Origin: Pseudomonadota bacterium
GTDB taxonomy: Bacteria; Pseudomonadota; Gammaproteobacteria; Thiotrichales; Thiotrichaceae
DNA length: 45,068 nt
Direction: 5' to 3'
Assembly: GCA_002747455.1 (NCBI GenBank)
Contig: PDPG01000020.1
Span: 1 to 45,068, forward strand
Shown: piece after piece, positions 19,632-31,692 of the stretch
Layout of the letters: each line of letters opens with the position of its first letter
Position numbering within the stretch: position 1 is the stretch's first letter
Translations under genes and position numbers: made by a program
The notes under the pieces: model-generated
Told to the model about the DNA's origin: nothing
The model's database searches: none
The model's input: the letters and a program-made list of their open reading frames with translations, nothing else

Positions 19632-21110
19632 ATGACAGTGGACAATGGGATTCTGCTTGGGAAAGGCGATCGTCAAGTTTATTTAGACCCGCGTTTTGCC
19701 AATCGGCATGGGTTAATCGCAGGAGCAACAGGTACAGGTAAAACAGTATCGCTACAAGTATTGGCCGAGGGCTTTTCCAAACTCGGTGTGCCGGTGTTTC
19801 TTTCCGATATTAAGGGCGACTTAAGTGGTATTACTCAGCCTGGCAAGCCTCACAAAAACATTGATGAGCGCATTGCTAAGATCGGCATTGAACACTATCA
19901 GGCGGAAGGCTTTCCCGTCGTCTTTTGGGATTTATTTGGACAACAAGGCCACCCTGTCAGAACAACGATCACCGATATGGGGCCGCTTCTGCTGTCGCGC
20001 CTCCTTGACTTGAATGATACCCAGGAAGGCATTATCAATATCGCATTCCGCTTTGCCGATGAAGAAGGCCTACTGCTACTGGATCTGAAAGACCTGCGTT
20101 CGATATTGGGGTATATCGGTGAGAACAGATCAGAATTTCAAACACTTTATGGAAACATTAGCACCGCATCCATTGGTGCGATTCTGCGCCGCTTGCTAGT
20201 GTTAGAAGAACAAGGTGCCGACTCATTCTTTGGCGAACCCGCATTAGATATTTGGGACTTCATGCGCACCGGCAATAAAGGCTATGGCCAAATCAACATA
20301 CTGAGCGCCGAGCAGTTGATGATGAAGCCCAAGCTCTACGCCACTTTCTTATTGTGGTTAATTTCCGAGCTTTTTGAAACGTTGCCTGAAGTCGGTGATC
20401 TGGACAAACCTCGGCTCGTATTCTTCTTTGATGAAGCGCACTTGTTGTTTGATGATGCGCCGGATGCACTGATTGAAAAGGTTGAGCAAGTAGTAAAGCT
20501 GGTACGCTCCAAAGGTATGGGTATCTATTTTGTTACCCAAAACCCATTGGATATTCCAGATGAAGTGTTAGGGCAACTTGGTAATCGTATCCAACATGCG
20601 TTGCGCGCCTTTACGCCACGGGATCAAAAAGCGGTTAAAGCGGCAGCACAAACATTCCGCGGGAATCCAGCACTGGATACCGAGGACACCATCACCCAAT
20701 TGGCCGTCGGTGAGGCACTGGTGTCTGTGCTTCAGGATGGTGGCGTACCCAGCATTGTAGAGAAAACACTGATGTGTCCACCCAGTTCACAAATTGGCCC
20801 GGCACCACATGACATATACGCAGAAACAATTCGTAACAGCCCGTTCAATGGCCGCTATGATCAACCTCTGGATCGTGAATCTGCCTATGAAATACTGAAT
20901 GCACGAGCCGCAAAGGCAGAGCAAGATGAAGCTCGCGAAGCCCTGCTTGAAGCCAGAATTAAACAAGCCAACCAACAAAAAACACCTAAGCGATCCTCTA
21001 ATCGCCAAAGTATTGGTGAGACTTTTGCAAAAAGTATCGCCAGATCAGTTGCCTCAAGGCTTGGAACGCAAATTGTTCGCGGTGTACTCGGTTCGCTATT
21101 TCGCCGGTAA
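19632..21110 (+). CDS. DUF853 / HerA-like P-loop ATPase (YjgR-like)
   Basis: This is a 492-residue ATPase of the HerA/FtsK-like superfamily. Walker A is GATGTGKT at residues 31-38; Walker B is [15 protein letters not shown] near 270, followed by a Gln-containing sensor ([30 protein letters not shown]). Length and segments match E. coli YjgR (about 500 residues), whose role is unknown; HerA relatives move DNA. The C-terminus is a basic, Arg-rich tail. The ATG at 19632 is preferred; an upstream TTG at 19596 lacks family support, and the ribosome binding site is weak in either case. The gene stands alone between a terminator and the acc operon. Confidence 0.88.
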   Translation: MTVDNGILLGKGDRQVYLDPRFANRHGLIAGATGTGKTVSLQVLAEGFSKLGVPVFLSDIKGDLSGITQPGKPHKNIDERIAKIGIEHYQAEGFPVVFWDLFGQQGHPVRTTITDMGPLLLSRLLDLNDTQEGIINIAFRFADEEGLLLLDLKDLRSILGYIGENRSEFQTLYGNISTASIGAILRRLLVLEEQGADSFFGEPALDIWDFMRTGNKGYGQINILSAEQLMMKPKLYATFLLWLISELFETLPEVGDLDKPRLVFFFDEAHLLFDDAPDALIEKVEQVVKLVRSKGMGIYFVTQNPLDIPDEVLGQLGNRIQHALRAFTPRDQKAVKAAAQTFRGNPALDTEDTITQLAVGEALVSVLQDGGVPSIVEKTLMCPPSSQIGPAPHDIYAETIRNSPFNGRYDQPLDRESAYEILNARAAKAEQDEAREALLEARIKQANQQKTPKRSSNRQSIGETFAKSIARSVASRLGTQIVRGVLGSLFRR

Positions 21111-21235
21111 TTGCATTATTAATATTTACTAAGGAAACTGGTCGAACGCAGTATTTAAAGGTAAACTGCCCCCATCTTTCATCAACACCAGCTAACTTCG
21201 ATTAAGCTGAAAAGATTAAGATTCCAGACAGTGGT

Positions 21236-21260
21236 GGTTAAAAATACATATATTTTAACC
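21236..21260. other. A/T-rich inverted repeat upstream of accB
   Basis: GGTTAAAA (21236-21243) and TTTTAACC (21253-21260) form a perfect 8-bp inverted repeat with a 9-base spacer, about 72 bp before the accB ATG. It has the size of an operator but matches no site I know. No convincing -35/-10 pair is visible around it. Confidence 0.3.
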
Positions 21261-21331
21261 AATGCCTAAGTATACCACCTGAATCACGGCCATCGAAGCC
21301 AGTTGGAATAAACAGCATAAAGGGGCACCCA

Positions 21332-21790
21332 ATGGATGTTCGTAAGATTAAAACACTCATCGAACTCATCAAAAGCAGTGATATCGCAGAAATTGAAATT
21401 AAAGAGGGCGAGGGCTCAGTGCGAATATCAAAAGCCAGCTCCGTTGCCCCGCCGGCCGTTTACACCACCGCCCCTCCTCCGGTTGCTACTGCCGCACCTG
21501 CGCCGCACGAAGTCGCAGTGTCTGTAGATGCTGCACCGCCTGCCACTCAAGCCCAGGGTGATGTGATTGAATCACCAATGGTCGGCACGTTTTACCGCGC
21601 TTCATCACCCACAGCTAAAGCTTTTGTTGAGGTGGGTCAAAGCGTTTCCGTTGGCGATACGTTGTGCATTATTGAAGCCATGAAAATGCTCAACCAGATC
21701 GAATCGGATAGGTCTGGTGTCATCGCTCAAATTCTGGTTGACAATGAACAACCCGTTGAGTTTGGGCAACCGCTGTTTGTGATTGAGTAA
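21332..21790 (+). CDS. accB: acetyl-CoA carboxylase biotin carboxyl carrier protein
   Basis: BCCP carries biotin between the biotin carboxylase and carboxyltransferase parts of acetyl-CoA carboxylase, the first step of fatty acid synthesis. The 152-residue protein begins [23 protein letters not shown], has an Ala/Pro-rich linker (about 40-75) and a C-terminal biotinyl domain with EAMKM (biotinylated Lys118) and the protruding-thumb segment [20 protein letters not shown] lies about 5 bases before the ATG. It is the first gene of accB-accC-prmA-zinc ribbon-dusB-fis, with 14 bp to accC. Confidence 0.98.
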   Translation: MDVRKIKTLIELIKSSDIAEIEIKEGEGSVRISKASSVAPPAVYTTAPPPVATAAPAPHEVAVSVDAAPPATQAQGDVIESPMVGTFYRASSPTAKAFVEVGQSVSVGDTLCIIEAMKMLNQIESDRSGVIAQILVDNEQPVEFGQPLFVIE

Positions 21791-21804
21791 CACAGGGGTC
21801 AACC

Positions 21805-23151
21805 ATGATTAAAAAGTTACTGATCGCAAACCGTGGTGAGATCGCGCTGCGCATTTTGCGAACCTGTCGGGAGATGGGCATCAAGACGGTCGCTGTCCAT
21901 TCAACCGCCGATCGTGATTTAAAGCATGTGCGCCTGGCGGATGAGTCCGTTTGCATTGGCCCTGCTTCACCAACCGAAAGTTATCTTAATATTCCAGCGA
22001 TTATCAGTGCTGCGGAAGTAACCGATGCGGATGCTATTCACCCTGGTTACGGTTTTCTTTCGGAAAACGCTGACTTTGCTGAGCGTGTTGAAGAAAGCGG
22101 CTTCATCTTTGTCGGGCCTCGTGCTGAAACCATCCGTCTGATGGGTGATAAAATCTCCGCTAAAGAAGCGATGATTCGCACCAATGTGCCTTGCGTTCCC
22201 GGATCCGATGGGGCAATTCCCGACAGTGATCGTGAGGCGTTGGCAATGGCTGAGCACATCGGCTATCCAGTGATTATTAAGGCCGCTGGTGGTGGTGGTG
22301 GCAGAGGAATGCGGGTTGTCAATAGCGCCACAGAGCTGGTGGAATCTATTACACTCACCAAAACCGAAGCGCGTGGAGCCTTTGGCAATGATGTGTTGTA
22401 CATGGAAAAATACCTCCAGACACCACGCCATATTGAGTTTCAGGTATTGGTTGACTCATACGGTAACGCCATTCACCTGTGCGAGCGCGATTGCTCCATG
22501 CAACGTCGTCACCAAAAGGTTGTTGAAGAAGCACCTGCGCCGGGGATTACGCCCGAAACTCGTGACCGCTTGGGAAAAATTCTGACAAAAGCCTGCACCG
22601 ACATTGGCTATCGTGGTGCGGGTACATTTGAGTTTCTCTATGAAAACGGTGAGTTCTATTTTATAGAGATGAACACACGTTTACAGGTGGAGCATCCTGT
22701 CACCGAACTCATTACAGGTGTTGATTTAGTTAAGCAGCAATTATTGATTGCTTCGGGTGAAAAGTTATCAATCAAGCAAGAAGACATCCACCCGACAGGA
22801 CACGCCATTGAGTGTCGGATTAACGCGGAAGACCCCGAAACATTTATGCCGTCTCCGGGGAGGATTGAGCGCTTCCACCAACCCGGTGGGTTAGGTGTGC
22901 GGGTAGATTCGCATATTTATGGCGGCTACAGTGTACCGCCCTATTATGACTCGATGGTTGGGAAACTGATCGTGCATGCTGAAGATCGTGAAAGCGCCAT
23001 CGCTCGCATGGTTGGCGCGCTAAGTGAAGTCGTCATTGAAGGCATTAAGAGCAATATACCGCTACAACGCAGGATTTTGAAGGATGAGGTCTTTGCTGCG
23101 GGTGGAGCGGATATTCATTATCTTGAGCATAAATTGGAAAACGAACGCTAA
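21805..23151 (+). CDS. accC: acetyl-CoA carboxylase biotin carboxylase subunit
   Basis: AccC carboxylates biotin on AccB using ATP and bicarbonate. The 448-residue length matches E. coli (449). It has the N-terminal [17 protein letters not shown], the ATP-grasp Gly-rich loop [12 protein letters not shown], the catalytic segment [14 protein letters not shown] and the biotin-carboxylase C domain. GGGG lies 8 bases before the ATG. Its stop shares a base with the prmA start (TAATG), so the two are translationally coupled. Confidence 0.98.
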   Translation: MIKKLLIANRGEIALRILRTCREMGIKTVAVHSTADRDLKHVRLADESVCIGPASPTESYLNIPAIISAAEVTDADAIHPGYGFLSENADFAERVEESGFIFVGPRAETIRLMGDKISAKEAMIRTNVPCVPGSDGAIPDSDREALAMAEHIGYPVIIKAAGGGGGRGMRVVNSATELVESITLTKTEARGAFGNDVLYMEKYLQTPRHIEFQVLVDSYGNAIHLCERDCSMQRRHQKVVEEAPAPGITPETRDRLGKILTKACTDIGYRGAGTFEFLYENGEFYFIEMNTRLQVEHPVTELITGVDLVKQQLLIASGEKLSIKQEDIHPTGHAIECRINAEDPETFMPSPGRIERFHQPGGLGVRVDSHIYGGYSVPPYYDSMVGKLIVHAEDRESAIARMVGALSEVVIEGIKSNIPLQRRILKDEVFAAGGADIHYLEHKLENER

Positions 23152-24035
23152 TGTGGCTGCAACTAATCTGCCAAACTTCCAGAGACCATGAACCTCTAGT
23201 AAGTGAGGCTGCCGAGAGCCTTGGGGCTGTGTCCATCACGCTCAGTGATGCCGGGGATCATCCTGTTCTCGAACCCTTGCCCAACGAAACGCCGCTATGG
23301 GACGAGGTTGTTGTGACTGTATTGTTTCGTGAAGAAGATAAAGCTTTACTGGACTCGCTCAGACAGCAATTAGAGGATAATCGGGAAAGCTGGAAAATCA
23401 GTAACCTACGTGAGGAGGCACTGCAAGATCAGCAGTGGGAGCGCGTATGGATGGATGATTTTCACCCCATGAAATTTGGTGGCAACTTATGGATTTACCC
23501 AAGTTGGTCTGAAGTGCCAGAAGATGATAGCGTCAAAATCCTGCTGGATCCCGGCCTAGCGTTTGGTACGGGCACACACCCCACCACATCATTGTGTCTT
23601 GAGTGGCTAGATCAGCATCACCCTGACGGCTTGTCTGTAATTGATTATGGTTGTGGCAGTGGCATACTGGCGATTGCCGCTGTCAAACTTGGCGCATCCC
23701 ACGTTATCGCAACAGATATTGATCCTCAGGCCTTAATTGCCATAAAGGATAATCAACAAAAAAATCACATAGCGGATGGCAAGATTGATAGCTACCTTCC
23801 CGAAGCCATGCCCGAAAGCAAGGCCGACCTGACGCTGGCTAATATTCTTTGCGGCCCACTGATTGAGCTGGCCCCAACACTTTGCTCGCTGACAAAAAGT
23901 GGCGGACAATTAGTACTTTCCGGAATCCTTGAAGAACAAAAAGAAGCCCTCAGCCAGCATTACAGCACGTACTGTACTGATATTAAGTTTGCTACACTGG
24001 ACGGTTGGGTTAGAATGACCGCTGTAGTTCGCTAA
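23151..24035 (+). CDS. prmA: ribosomal protein L11 methyltransferase
   Basis: PrmA trimethylates ribosomal protein L11 using S-adenosylmethionine. The 294-residue protein matches E. coli (293). The linker and domain start DPGLAFGTGTHPTTSLCL, the SAM motif DYGCGSGILAIAA and the N-I-L-C-G-P-L motif near residue 240 are all present. The ATG overlaps the accC stop by one base. PrmA downstream of accBC and upstream of dusB-fis is a common gammaproteobacterial order. Confidence 0.97.
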   Translation: MWLQLICQTSRDHEPLVSEAAESLGAVSITLSDAGDHPVLEPLPNETPLWDEVVVTVLFREEDKALLDSLRQQLEDNRESWKISNLREEALQDQQWERVWMDDFHPMKFGGNLWIYPSWSEVPEDDSVKILLDPGLAFGTGTHPTTSLCLEWLDQHHPDGLSVIDYGCGSGILAIAAVKLGASHVIATDIDPQALIAIKDNQQKNHIADGKIDSYLPEAMPESKADLTLANILCGPLIELAPTLCSLTKSGGQLVLSGILEEQKEALSQHYSTYCTDIKFATLDGWVRMTAVVR

Positions 24036-24077
24036 TTTTACTACATTTATTTTTTCGGATTATTAGTTAGTTTTTTA

Positions 24078-24755
24078 ATGTACACGCGTTGCAGTCACTG
24101 TAAGGCCGTTTTTCGGGTCACCATGAAAGAGCTTACCGCAGCTCAGGGTAAGCTGCGCTGTGGTGAGTGTGCGTCCGTGTTCAATGCAATGGACAGCTTA
24201 TCAATCAAATTACCCGAAAAAAATGACGCATCGACTGTTCCCCCATTTGATGCGCTGGACAAAGCACCAAAACAGGCACTCAAGAAGCAGGAGATGTCAC
24301 AACGCGCTCGTGGGATTAAGGTAAAAAATGTCTCACAGACAAAAAAATCATCCAGATCATTATTAAGATTTGCCCTTGTGGGGCTTTTAAGTCTAGTGCT
24401 GGCTGGTCAAGTATGGCTTACCCGAGATATTTGGCTTGGTAAGACCAGACAACCAGAAAAGATTAAAATGCTTAGTCGCAAGGTATTTACCCATCCAAAC
24501 CAATCCGACGCACTGGTCATTACCGGCACAATAACGAATACCGCAGATCAATCCCAACCATACCCTTACGTAGAAGCAAAATTATTAGATGCAAACAATC
24601 GAATCATTGCATTAAGAAGATTCATGCCCCATGAGTACTTGGAGAATTATGAGAAATCCCAGTTACTTGGTAGCCAGCAACAGGCTTCAATCAGGCTAAA
24701 AATTCAGGATCCACCTGGCCACCAAGCCAAGCAATTTAAATTCTCATTTCTGTGA
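24078..24755 (+). CDS. zinc-ribbon membrane protein with DUF3426 domain
   Basis: This 225-residue protein has an N-terminal zinc ribbon of the MJ0042 type with C5-x2-C8 and C28-x2-C31. A polar linker follows, then one membrane helix (about 96-116) and a C-terminal DUF3426 domain (about 130-225) with the typical ITGTITNTADQ...YPYVEAKLLD stretch. The ribbon would be cytoplasmic and the DUF3426 domain periplasmic. Such genes are often next to prmA and dusB; function is unknown. The start fits the family (MYTRCSHC), but the 42 bp before it are A/T-rich with no Shine-Dalgarno sequence, so translation may be weak or leaderless-like. Confidence 0.9.
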   Translation: MYTRCSHCKAVFRVTMKELTAAQGKLRCGECASVFNAMDSLSIKLPEKNDASTVPPFDALDKAPKQALKKQEMSQRARGIKVKNVSQTKKSSRSLLRFALVGLLSLVLAGQVWLTRDIWLGKTRQPEKIKMLSRKVFTHPNQSDALVITGTITNTADQSQPYPYVEAKLLDANNRIIALRRFMPHEYLENYEKSQLLGSQQQASIRLKIQDPPGHQAKQFKFSFL

Positions 24756-24771
24756 CAGGGTAATCAGTTAT

Positions 24772-25785
24772 ATGCTAAACATTGCTCAGTACACACTCAC
24801 TAGCCCACTGCTTCAAGCACCGATGGCAGGCATAACCGATCGCATTTACCGCGACTTGGTCAGAGAACATGGTGCGGGTTTAGCGACATCAGAAATGATC
24901 ACCAGTGATTTGTCACTCATTGGCACGAAAAAAACTCAGGCCAGAATGCCGCAGATTGATGAAGATTCACCTCGTAGTGTACAGATTGTTGGAACAGATC
25001 CTGCAGTTATGGCGGAAGCCGCTCAATTTTATATTTCAAAAGGGGCTGAACTCATTGATATCAACTTTGGATGTCCAGTAAAAAAAGTTGCAGGAAGTAA
25101 ACATTTAGCAGGCTCAGCCCTACTCAAGGACGAAAAAAGAGTTGAACAAATTATGGTGCGGGTAGTCGAAGCCACAGGCAGTGTGCCAGTTACTATTAAG
25201 TATCGTTGTGGCTGGAATGCGAAGACAAGAAATGCGACAAGGATAGCGCAAATTGCTGAAAATTCAGGTATTTCTGCCCTTGCACTTCATGGCCGCACGC
25301 GCGAAGATAGATACAAGCCCTACGCTGAATATGAAACAATTAGACAAGTGAAGCAGAAAACCAACATTCCAGTCATTGCAAATGGTGATATTTGCGATAA
25401 AGAGCAAGCCGAGTTCGTTCTCGACTATACTCAAGCGGATGGACTTATGATCGGCAGGGCGTCTTTCGGTCGTCCTTGGCTGTTTAGCCAGCTGAATCAG
25501 AGCTTGTTCGGAATAAAACCTACCAGCGACATTACTCTGCAGCATAAGCGCGAGGTTGCACTTAGGCACGTAACAAGAATTCATCAGGTGTACGATGTTA
25601 AGCCATCTGATAATCGGAGCAGCCCTACCGTCGGTCGAGCTCGGATTGTTAACAAAGTAATCAACTGGTATTTATTAAACATGTCAGTTCAAACTGATTA
25701 CAGGCCTCGGCTTCTTAACTGTAGAACCCCCGGTCAGCAGCTATCAGTCTTCAAAGAGGCGCTGGAAGCAACGACCACTCTGTAG
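24772..25785 (+). CDS. dusB: tRNA-dihydrouridine synthase B
   Basis: DusB reduces uridine to dihydrouridine in the D-loop of tRNA with FMN and NADPH. The 337-residue protein has LQAPMAGITDRIYR at its N-terminus and the catalytic Cys in FGCPVKKV, followed by GSALL. It also has the FMN phosphate-binding NGDI and GLMIGRASFGRPWLF segments and a C-terminal helical domain. It sits 16 bp after the zinc-ribbon gene and 81 bp before fis; the dusB-fis pair is the well-known fis operon. Confidence 0.96.
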   Translation: MLNIAQYTLTSPLLQAPMAGITDRIYRDLVREHGAGLATSEMITSDLSLIGTKKTQARMPQIDEDSPRSVQIVGTDPAVMAEAAQFYISKGAELIDINFGCPVKKVAGSKHLAGSALLKDEKRVEQIMVRVVEATGSVPVTIKYRCGWNAKTRNATRIAQIAENSGISALALHGRTREDRYKPYAEYETIRQVKQKTNIPVIANGDICDKEQAEFVLDYTQADGLMIGRASFGRPWLFSQLNQSLFGIKPTSDITLQHKREVALRHVTRIHQVYDVKPSDNRSSPTVGRARIVNKVINWYLLNMSVQTDYRPRLLNCRTPGQQLSVFKEALEATTTL

Positions 25786-25866
25786 TTTGGGATACGGATA
25801 CCCTGTGATCAGCCTTGTCCGGACAAAAACACAAACCCACACAATAATATATAGGTCACGTGAACA

Positions 25867-26115
25867 ATGATAAACACACCATTAAATGCAGACTCTTTGT
25901 CTGAAGCTACGGATAAAGCCGTTTCTGATTATTTGGAACTGCTCGGCGAGCATGATGCAACAAACCTTTACCGTCAGGTAGTTGATGAGGTTGAGCGTCC
26001 TTTGCTTGAAGTAATTATGAAGCACACCCGCGGTAACCAATCAAAAGCGGCAATGTGCTTAGGTATGAACCGCGCAACCTTGAGATCAAAACTCAAACGT
26101 CACGGCTTGCTTTAA
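25867..26115 (+). CDS. fis: DNA-binding protein Fis, short form
   Basis: Fis is a nucleoid-associated DNA-bending protein that activates rRNA promoters and aids site-specific recombination. The 82-residue protein matches the E. coli core from YxxLLGEHDATNLY onward, with EVERPLLEVIM and the helix-turn-helix TRGNQSKAAMCLGMNRATLRSKLKRHGLL. E. coli Fis has 98 residues; the N-terminal beta-hairpin arm that contacts Hin-type recombinases is not recognisable here. That is common outside enterics. A large hairpin follows. Confidence 0.96.
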   Translation: MINTPLNADSLSEATDKAVSDYLELLGEHDATNLYRQVVDEVERPLLEVIMKHTRGNQSKAAMCLGMNRATLRSKLKRHGLL

Positions 26116-26130
26116 ACCCAGTTTACATAA

Positions 26131-26183
26131 CAAAGGCCAGAGCAACCCGGGCGGTTTTTAGTTACCCGGCTCTCTGGCCTTTG
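26131..26183 (+). terminator. large hairpin after fis, possibly bidirectional
   Basis: A 12-bp inverted repeat, CAAAGGCCAGAG (26131-26142) and CTCTGGCCTTTG (26172-26183), encloses a second stem CCGGG/CCCGG (26147-26151, 26165-26169). Both outer arms end in A/T bases. It lies between the convergent fis and ftsB genes and could stop transcription from both sides, although the T-runs are short. Confidence 0.7.
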
Positions 26184-26334
26184 TGATACAAAAAAGCAAT
26201 GCGTTGCTACTCACAACGGCAATTCGCTTCTTTCGTTTACAGAACCAGAAATACAGGCCACGGCTGGCCTATCACCAAAGCGTGCCAGCTTCGCGCTTCA
26301 GCCACTTGTGGAAACATGGAGACGCAGACAACGA

Positions 26335-26625
26335 TTACTGCTCTTGCTCTTTCTTCTTCAATATCACTTCGTAAAAAGTCTCACGATTTCGAATCATCCC
26401 CAGCTCGCTGCGCGCGCGCTCTTCAACGGCAGCACTACCGGAATGAGCTTCCTCCAATTCGGATCTGATTTGCCGATTCTTTTCGCGCTGAATATCATTC
26501 CTATCCTTCATCGCTCTGATTTCGCTCTCAAGCTGCCATTTAGCCGGATAACTACCATGTCCTACCCACAGGCTGATCAAGAGCAGAGTAAGCAATACGA
26601 CCATGATAGTTATCAGGTATTTCAT
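26335..26625 (-). CDS. ftsB: cell division protein FtsB
   Basis: FtsB is a small bitopic inner-membrane protein that forms the FtsQ-FtsB-FtsL complex and signals septal wall synthesis. The 96-residue protein has one N-terminal helix (about 2-22), a coiled coil (about 30-65) and the signature ALEERARSELGM-like stretch, here VEERARSELGMIRNRETFYEVI. It is last in pyrG-kdsA-eno-ftsB, 16 bp after eno; the eno-ftsB pair is widely conserved. Confidence 0.93.
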   Translation of the reverse strand: MKYLITIMVVLLTLLLISLWVGHGSYPAKWQLESEIRAMKDRNDIQREKNRQIRSELEEAHSGSAAVEERARSELGMIRNRETFYEVILKKKEQEQ

Positions 26626-26641
26626 TATGAGTCCGTCCCGT

Positions 26642-27937
<1,296 letters not shown>

Positions 27938-27956
27938 TCAATAGTTCAAAATTTGA

Positions 27957-28790
27957 TTACAGTGTATTTTCCAGATACTGATCCGCTTTCACCGCCCGAT
28001 CAATATCCACAAGAATTTTAAGCAATTCCTCCATCCGCTGCACCGGCCAAGAGTTTGGGCCATCACTCAGTGCTTCAGCTGGGTTCGGATGCGATTCCAT
28101 AAATAAGCCAGATACACCGGCCGCCACCGCCGCGCGCGCCAACACCGGAACATGCTGACGCTCTCCACCGGAAGCATTCCCTTGCCCACCGGGCAACTGC
28201 ACAGAGTGAGTGGCATCAAAAACAACCGGGCAGCCTGTTTCGCGCATGGTGGCCAAGCCACGCATATCAGACACCAGGTTATTGTAGCCAAAGGTGTAGC
28301 CACGTTCACAGACCATAATGTGCTCATTTCCAACCGCCCTGGCCTTGTCTACTACATTGCCCATGTCCCAAGGTGCCAAAAACTGCCCTTTCTTGATATT
28401 CACCGGACGGCCTAGTTTTGCCACCGTTTGAATAAAATTGGTCTGACGACATAAAAAGGCCGGCGTCTGCAGTACATCAGCCACCTCAGCCACTTCGTCA
28501 AACGGTGAGTCCTCGTGAATATCGGTCAATACTGGCAGCCCAATGTCCGTTTTTACTTTTTGCAAAATCCGCAGACCCTCGGCAATGCCTGGACCACGAT
28601 AACTACTGTGCGACGAACGATTAGCCTTATCGTAAGAGGCTTTAAAAATATAGGGGATACCCAAACGATCCGTGATGTTTTTTAAAGACTCTGCAATTTC
28701 AAGTGTCAGTTTTTCCGACTCCACAACACAGGGGCCAGAAATTAGAAAAAACGGCTGTTGATCGCCCACCTCATATCCACATAACTGCAT
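27957..28790 (-). CDS. kdsA: 3-deoxy-D-manno-octulosonate 8-phosphate synthase
   Basis: KdsA condenses phosphoenolpyruvate with arabinose 5-phosphate to make Kdo 8-phosphate for LPS. The 277-residue protein has [17 protein letters not shown] and [12 protein letters not shown]. Cys21 in [18 protein letters not shown] and the SVQLPGG loop match the metal-dependent class (Aquifex type); the metal-free E. coli enzyme has Asn at the Cys position. AGGGG lies 7-8 bases before the ATG. It shares an operon with pyrG (12-bp gap) and eno. Confidence 0.96.
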   Translation of the reverse strand: MQLCGYEVGDQQPFFLISGPCVVESEKLTLEIAESLKNITDRLGIPYIFKASYDKANRSSHSSYRGPGIAEGLRILQKVKTDIGLPVLTDIHEDSPFDEVAEVADVLQTPAFLCRQTNFIQTVAKLGRPVNIKKGQFLAPWDMGNVVDKARAVGNEHIMVCERGYTFGYNNLVSDMRGLATMRETGCPVVFDATHSVQLPGGQGNASGGERQHVPVLARAAVAAGVSGLFMESHPNPAEALSDGPNSWPVQRMEELLKILVDIDRAVKADQYLENTL

Positions 28791-28802
28791 ATTAAAGCCC
28801 CT

Positions 28803-30491
<1,689 letters not shown>

Positions 30492-30619
30492 TTAGAGCAG
30501 CTATCTGAACCCCAAAATTTAACTGCGGATCCTACCATACACTGCCTGTGGAAACACCCCGAACGAGTCGACTTTTCACCCAAAAAACTGACGGAACTAT
30601 GCGCCCAATGAAACTTCTG

Positions 30620-30625
30620 TATAAT
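30620..30625 (+). promoter_or_regulatory. perfect -10 element before the yrbG-kdsD-lpt cluster
   Basis: TATAAT lies 35 bp before the yrbG ATG, preceded by TG. No good -35 is present at 16-18 bases, so this may be an extended -10-like or activator-dependent promoter. GGAG follows at a position suited to the yrbG ribosome binding site. Confidence 0.45.
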
Positions 30626-30659
30626 CCGCCGCAACCTTCTGGAGAGATAACCACCAACC

Positions 30660-31631
30660 ATGTTTAGCTTTACTATCGCCGTTATTACAGGCTTGCTTTT
30701 ACTCATCTGGAGCGCCGATAAATTTGTTGATGGAGCCGCCAATCTTGCACGTTACTGGGGTGTTTCGCCCTTTATCATTGGGGCTTTAGTGGTTGGTTTG
30801 GGTACTTCAGCCCCCGAAATGCTAGTCTCCGCTGTGGCTGCATTTCAAGGCAACACAGGCATTGGTATCGGTAACGCCCTTGGCTCCAATGTTACTAATA
30901 TTACCTTAGTGTTGGGTGCCACCGCACTGATCGCCAATCTGCCCGTTCGCTCAGAAATTGTTAAAAAAGAGTTACCACTTATATTATTCGTGGGGCTGTT
31001 TAGCTGGATGCTTATGGCAGACCATATACTCAGTCGTAGCGATGGTTTGTTATTATTAGGTGGCTTATTACTCGTGCTGACATGGTTAGTCCTGTCAGCA
31101 AGGCAACGACACACTGTTACGGACCCACTTCTGAAGGACTCTGTCAGTGAGTTGCCTGAAGTAGTACCATTGAAGCAATCTTTAGTCTGGACAGTTGTTG
31201 GCCTAGCGCTGTTGCTAATCAGCTCCAAGCTATTGGTTTGGGGAGCCAGTCACATCGCCCAATACTATGGCGTTAGTGATTTACTGATCGGCTTAACGAT
31301 CGTTGCCATTGGTACTAGCCTGCCAGAGCTTGGCGCCAGCATTGCCAGTGTCAGAAAAGGCGATACTGACTTGGCTATTGGCAATATCGTAGGTTCCAAC
31401 TTGTTTAACAATCTCGGTGTACTGGGGATTCCCGCCTTATTTAATCCGGGGCAAATTCCTGACGGCGTATTGAGTCGGGATGTACCGGTTATGATAGCCG
31501 CCACCCTATTACTGATTATATTAGGCTATGGCCTCACGTCTCGTTCCCGTTACCAGATTACCCGAAGTTGCGGCGTATTTTTTCTGATGATATTTGTGGC
31601 TTATCAGCTTCTGCTTTACTATCAGCGCTAA
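30660..31631 (+). CDS. yrbG: calcium/sodium antiporter family protein (YrbG-like)
   Basis: YrbG is an inner-membrane member of the Na+/Ca2+ exchanger superfamily. The 323-residue protein has about ten helices in two homologous halves. Each half carries an alpha-repeat motif: GLGTSAPEMLVS with GNALGSNVTNITLVLG in the first, and AIGTSLPELGAS with GNIVGSNLFNNLGVLG in the second. These hold the ion-binding acidic residues. It is first in the kdsD-lpt cluster, as in E. coli. Its ion specificity is not settled for the bacterial family. Confidence 0.93.
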   Translation: MFSFTIAVITGLLLLIWSADKFVDGAANLARYWGVSPFIIGALVVGLGTSAPEMLVSAVAAFQGNTGIGIGNALGSNVTNITLVLGATALIANLPVRSEIVKKELPLILFVGLFSWMLMADHILSRSDGLLLLGGLLLVLTWLVLSARQRHTVTDPLLKDSVSELPEVVPLKQSLVWTVVGLALLLISSKLLVWGASHIAQYYGVSDLLIGLTIVAIGTSLPELGASIASVRKGDTDLAIGNIVGSNLFNNLGVLGIPALFNPGQIPDGVLSRDVPVMIAATLLLIILGYGLTSRSRYQITRSCGVFFLMIFVAYQLLLYYQR

Positions 31632-31692
31632 ATTACCAATGCGTTGTACGCAACACCAAAGGGCTGCCAAATAATAAGAAAGGGGTTTTACC

